Assembly (NCBI GenBank): GCA_022036555.1
Contig: CM039131.1
Coordinates: 32,452,455-32,516,454, forward strand
Length of the DNA: 64,000 nt
Source of the DNA: Microstegium vimineum
Taxonomy: Eukaryota > Streptophyta > Magnoliopsida > Poales > Poaceae
Direction of reading: 5' to 3'
Positions 60,501 through 64,000 of the stretch are shown one piece after another. The translations under genes and the position numbers were made by a program. Under the pieces are notes generated by a model. That model searched no databases and was not told the DNA's origin. It was given only the letters and a program-made list of their open reading frames with translations. Each line of letters begins with the position of its first letter. Positions within the stretch are counted from its first letter, which is position 1.

Positions 60501-60860
60501 AACTGAGCCTCGTACTCGTCATCGTCAAGGGGGTGGTTGCCCTCCGCTGCAGCAGCCTCTCGTGCAACCCTCTGCCGAGAGCGGTCACTAGTTGCCTGCC
60601 TAGTTCTGTCGATCTCATGCTGAAAGTACTCCCGGACGTCTCTGGCACCTTGGTGCAGTGGATCACCTCCGTCCCGCGCGCAGCCAAATGCTGCTTCAAT
60701 CGAGAAGTACCACCCCCGGCTTTTTGTTTAAGACAGTAGTTGCATTTCCAACCGGGAGCAAGATTCTCACCATGCTCTCATACCACGTCTCTGCGGTCTC
60801 TCAGCATCTTCCTGCACAAATGGACAACACAAAAAAATCGAACACATGCATCAAATCATA
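57540..60860 (-). pseudogene. hAT transposase with BED finger (frameshifted)
   Basis: Order on the minus strand: BED-type zinc finger (60760-60655; CNYC, then H and C), a charged linker with DDDDEYE (60535-60515), then exons near 60046-59790, 59712-59031, 58950-58745 and 58675-58270. They cover the DUF659-type region (CDSWTGPTRMNV), the RNase H-like core (VTDNGANFKRAC; CLAHTINLML) and the C-terminal hAT dimerisation domain (SSGCERNWSTF). A Ser/Asp/Gly-rich and Tyr-rich tail runs to 57540. Introns have normal GT-AG edges. The finger is out of frame with sequence on both sides (frame changes near 60645 and 60770), and a stop near 58117 precedes the tail. The protein is therefore probably not made whole. 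The core domains are uninterrupted, so decay is recent. Confidence 0.8.
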
Positions 60861-61379
60861 CCGCAAATATATAGCAATACAACAAATATATTTTATAAAG
60901 AATCTAATGGTACTTATTTACTATAATAAATATTAAAATCTTAGTATATAAATTCAGCTAAACTTAAGACTATTTGATTCAGCACTATTTAAGAATAATA
61001 TCATCTTTAGGACGGAGCGCGTACTATATTTATTATAAAAAATAGTTTTCAAGGATGCACCTTTTGTTTACCTTAACATATTTCATGGGAATTACATCAT
61101 GTGTCAATATTGACCCGTACTAAATCCTAAATCCTATATCAATAAAATCCTAAATCCTAAATCCTACATACATCCTAAAGCAAATCCAACAGCAAATCCT
61201 AAATCCTAAACCAAATAAACCTAACTCCTAGATACATCCTAAGTCAAATCCTACCTAAATCCTACAATAAATATTTTCTACATCATATACTCCATCAATC
61301 CTACATCCTATAGCTTATCATAACTAAATCCTACAACTATAGCAACTACAAATGCAAGGAAATCGAAAAAACAAAAAAA

Positions 61380-61905
61380 AAACCTTACCCAACGACCCGG
61401 TCGGTAACCGCCGGGGGGAGGGCGCGTGGCGGGCTGGTCGGTTACCGACCAAATCTCTCGGTAACCGCCGCCGTCCGGTCGGTTACCGAGGGGCGCGGTC
61501 GGCTGCGGGCGGCGCGGGGGCGGAAGAGAAGGGGGCGGGCGCGGATAGGGTTCGGGGCGCGGACACTGCCCCCCCCCCCCCCCCCGGCCGACAGCTGCTT
61601 AAATAGGAGGCGACAGGAGGCAATGGGCCGCATGGGCCCTTAACGGGCCTCACGGTTTTTTTCTTTTTTCTTTTTTTTCAAACTTAAACACGTCCAAAAA
61701 AATAGCAAACGAACTCCAATTTGAAATTTTTTTACACCATTGGACTCTATAAATCGTGAACTATTTTTAGGAATTTTTTCAGAATTTTTTTTAAAAAAAA
61801 TTCAAATTTGAAATTTGAATTCAAACCGGTCACCAAACCGAACCGCTCGGCGGCGGTTAGTCGGTTACCGGTCGGTAACCGCGGTTACCGACCGGTAAGA
61901 AAAAC
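61380..61905. repeat. right subterminal repeats of the hAT element
   Basis: CGGTAACC/GGTTACCG words cluster at 61390-61500 and 61855-61900, at least seven in both orientations. A pure C-run (61568-61585) lies between them. Confidence 0.8.
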
Positions 61906-62055
61906 GCTGGCGACGAGTGTGCTTATACATCATTGGAAGGAACATATGATATGGTGCTTATTATACATGAGGGCTAGATCGCAGCAAGATAAGCAACCTC
62001 CTAAAACCACCTGCCGAATTATTAAATATATATAAGGTTACCATGTGAAAAAAAA

Positions 62056-62834
62056 GAGAAAATAGTTATTATAGGACTCTAAACAAGTGGTTTATCTGAA
62101 ATAGGACTTCTAACATTACTTCTCTAAAATAGGATTTCAAACACTGATACTAAGCTATAATAACATTTTGATACTTTTAATCATTTTTCTAATCTCTCAA
62201 ATACATGTATTTTCTTATAATGACCATATTGCCCTTCTGTAATATCATATGTACACGAGACTGATTCATCTCCCGTCCTTCTCTCGTACTCGCGCGATGC
62301 GCGGTCTCCTCGCCCACCCGACATGCGACGCCGCCAGCCGCCGGCCGCCCTTCACTCCTCCCGATACGCCGCCTCCCTGCACCCCGTCCTCATGCCGCCG
62401 CCCTCCATGGATGGAGGAGAGCCGCCGCCGGCTGATGATCTCGCGCGGCCTATCCAACCAGCCAGCACGGCAGCCATGACCATGGCGGCATGCCCAGCCA
62501 GTACAGCAGCATGCCCAGCCGGCACGGCTAGCCAGCAGCCCAGCACCACAATGCTCCTGTACGGCAAGGCAGCCAGGCACGGCCAGGCATCACGGCAAAC
62601 CACAGTGTTTTTTTTTTCCGTAACAGAGCTAATCTAATCTAATAATGACCGAATGGTAAAAGGGTTACTTTGAAACAAATACATGTATTTTGATAAGAAA
62701 AAAGAGACTAAAAAGTATTAAAATACCATTATAGCTTAGTGTCAATGTTTGGAATCCTATTTTAGAGAAGCCAATATTAGAAGTCTTATTTTAGAGAAAC
62801 CACTTGTTTAGAGTCCTATAATAACCATTTTCTC
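62056..62834. mobile_element. small Mutator-like element with GC-rich insert (candidate Pack-MULE)
   Basis: The ends start GAGAAAATAGTTATTATAGG and are inverted complements over about 170 bp (62056-62225 and 62665-62834). The flanking 9-mers are both GAAAAAAAA (62047-62055 and 62835-62843). The core 62270-62600 is GC-rich with open frames on both strands and a Cys/Pro/Ala-rich repeat ('catgcccagccagtacagcag'). It contrasts sharply with the AT-rich arms, as in elements that carry gene fragments. The parent gene was not identified. Confidence 0.75.
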
Positions 62835-62843
62835 GAAAAAAAA

Positions 62844-63604
62844 AATCCATCTATGTCCAAATGAAACGAAGAGTCGTCACTCGTCACTCGTCAGCCCACA
62901 CATCAGACAATGCCAACAAAGGCGAACCTGCGACTTTTCTTGGACTCCCAATGCAGTCGTCAGTCGTCCCCGCCTAACGACCTCCATCAGTTAATGTTGA
63001 ATGTTTCACAGCAATACAGTTTGCACCGTGCTCTGCGTCATAGAACAGGTCAAGTGTTTTTCGGAAAAACCAAGAGAGAGAGAGAGAACAGGTCAAGTGT
63101 GACCAATCGGTCGCTGCCTCGCACCGTCGCACTCGCACCGTGTTGCGCCCTCCGGTTCCGGCATCGCACGCGCGTTGAACAGGTTCCGCGAGGACGTCCC
63201 TCACTAGAGTTTGTGCGTCTTATTACAGGGTACTAGTTTTGATAAATCAAGTTCAACACTTCAAATCTGTCGAGATGACCAAATACTTCTAGGCCGATGG
63301 TGCTTGGTGGGTGTACTAAGTTCAACACTTCAGATTTGTCGAGATGACCAAACACTCGTAGGGTCTCGCACAGGACTTGCATTGCACAGAGGGTTACGCA
63401 GGACATGTCATGCTTGCAGAAATGAATGCAACTTGATATCGTTTGATTCGGATATATTAGTCTATTTTGCTCATGTAGAGTACCGCCCATGTATTTTTTT
63501 CTAGTCTATTGCATTGTTTGTTTGTGTAGTAGTATGTGTTTTGTTGGATGCACAATATTTTTCTTTCACAACAGAAGTAGTTAGCTCTATGTCCTAAATC
63601 ACAT
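62844..63604. other. intergenic, 3' flank of the PPR gene
   Basis: It contains a duplicated 37-bp segment ('aagttcaacacttca-at-tgtcgagatgaccaaa') at 63249-63285 and 63319-63355, spaced 70 bp. No other gene is seen. Confidence 0.6.
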
Positions 63605-64000
63605 TCACCAGAAGTCTTCACAAGAACAAAAGCCTCCACTGAAATGATGGAACCTGTTGGCATCCCGGACCACAATCTCCCTTTCAAACAGCTTGGAAAC
63701 CAGCTTGGTAAACTCGTGGCAGTCACCACACACCCTGAGGTTCTTGGCTATCCTTATAGGCATGCCTGCACGAGTGCTGATCAAGCCAAACGCTATCGCA
63801 AGCCTCTCGCTGTGCTTATGCAGCATATCTATCTTCTCCTCGTCACTCACATCATGAAGAACGAATCTTGTGTCCTCCACATACCCACCTTCTTTCCGCA
63901 GCTTTTCTGTTATCTCGGAAAGCTTGAGATGGATCGCCTCCGAGTCTTTATGACAGTAATCTCTTGAGGTGAATGTGTGGATGTTGTTGCCTGTCTCAAT
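63605..64000 (-). CDS. PPR protein, C-terminal DYW deaminase domain (partial)
   Basis: The frame is open from the window edge (64000) to a TGA at 63605-63607, giving 131 residues, the end of a longer gene. It matches the C-terminal DYW domain of plant pentatricopeptide repeat proteins. HSERLAIAFGL holds the catalytic HxE, and VCGDCHEFTK with later cysteines supplies the zinc ligands. The final residues are EDFW (DFW in place of DYW, a tolerated variant). Such proteins carry out C-to-U RNA editing in mitochondria or chloroplasts. The PPR repeats, start and target peptide lie outside the window, so the editing site and organelle cannot be told. Confidence 0.92.
   Translation of the reverse strand: METGNNIHTFTSRDYCHKDSEAIHLKLSEITEKLRKEGGYVEDTRFVLHDVSDEEKIDMLHKHSERLAIAFGLISTRAGMPIRIAKNLRVCGDCHEFTKLVSKLFEREIVVRDANRFHHFSGGFCSCEDFW

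Larger units (their letters stand above)
56969..61909 (-). mobile_element. hAT-family DNA transposon, 4.9 kb, with 8-bp target duplication
   Basis: The ends CAGGGTTTTTCTTTCCG (56969) and, on the minus strand, CAGCGTTTTTCTTACCG (61909) agree at about 14 of 17 positions. They are flanked by GCGGCGAG (56961-56968) and GCGACGAG (61910-61917), an 8-bp duplication with one mismatch. Both subterminal regions (to about 57160 and from about 61390) hold many copies of GGTTACCG/CGGTAACC, probable transposase-binding sites. The interior encodes a hAT transposase on the minus strand. Confidence 0.9.

Overview
This is a nuclear window from a grass (Poaceae), most likely a panicoid or Andropogoneae species. 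The reasons are GC-rich first exons with GT-AG introns, abundant Stowaway-type MITEs, a Ty3/gypsy element of the Tat lineage with an antisense ORF, Mutator- and CACTA-type sequences, and a heavy-metal-associated (HMA) gene family best known from grasses. All host genes recognised here lie on the minus strand.

Layout. (1) 0-16 kb: a tandem array of small HMA-domain genes (HMA1 3420-4054, HMA2 9044-9731, HMA3 12120-12650, and exons 2-3 of HMA4 at 15391-15938), separated by MITEs, a Mutator-like element with a GC-rich interior and a repeated intergenic module. (2) 16236-30617: one complete but decayed 14.4-kb Ty3/gypsy retrotransposon with a 5-bp target-site duplication. It sits in intron 1 of HMA4, so exon 1 of that gene is at 30630-30638. 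(3) 30.6-39.6 kb: the HMA4 promoter, a CACTA end, a second copy of the intergenic module cut by a 100-N assembly gap, and MITEs. (4) 39608-51703: a 24-exon full-size ABCG (PDR-type) transporter whose exons join in frame to 1440 residues. (5) 52-55 kb: nested CACTA, hAT-MITE and Mutator-MITE sequence. (6) 55695-56262: HMA5, so the ABCG gene lies inside the HMA cluster. (7) 56969-61909: a hAT transposon with a damaged transposase. (8) 62056-62834: a small Mutator-like element with a GC-rich insert. (9) 63605-64000: the 3' end of a PPR-DYW organelle RNA-editing factor that runs off the window.

The five HMA proteins share a microexon 1 (6 or 9 nt), a 79-nt exon 2 and a variable exon 3. They differ in the metal-binding loop (none keeps both cysteines), in a Lys/Glu-rich linker, and in whether they end in a prenylation CaaX box (HMA1, 2 and 4 do; HMA3 and 5 do not). 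This is the kind of family (small HMA/HIPP proteins) that in rice is bound by blast-fungus AVR-Pik effectors and has been copied into the Pik-1 and RGA5 immune receptors. The array therefore looks like a birth-and-death cluster reshaped by transposons.
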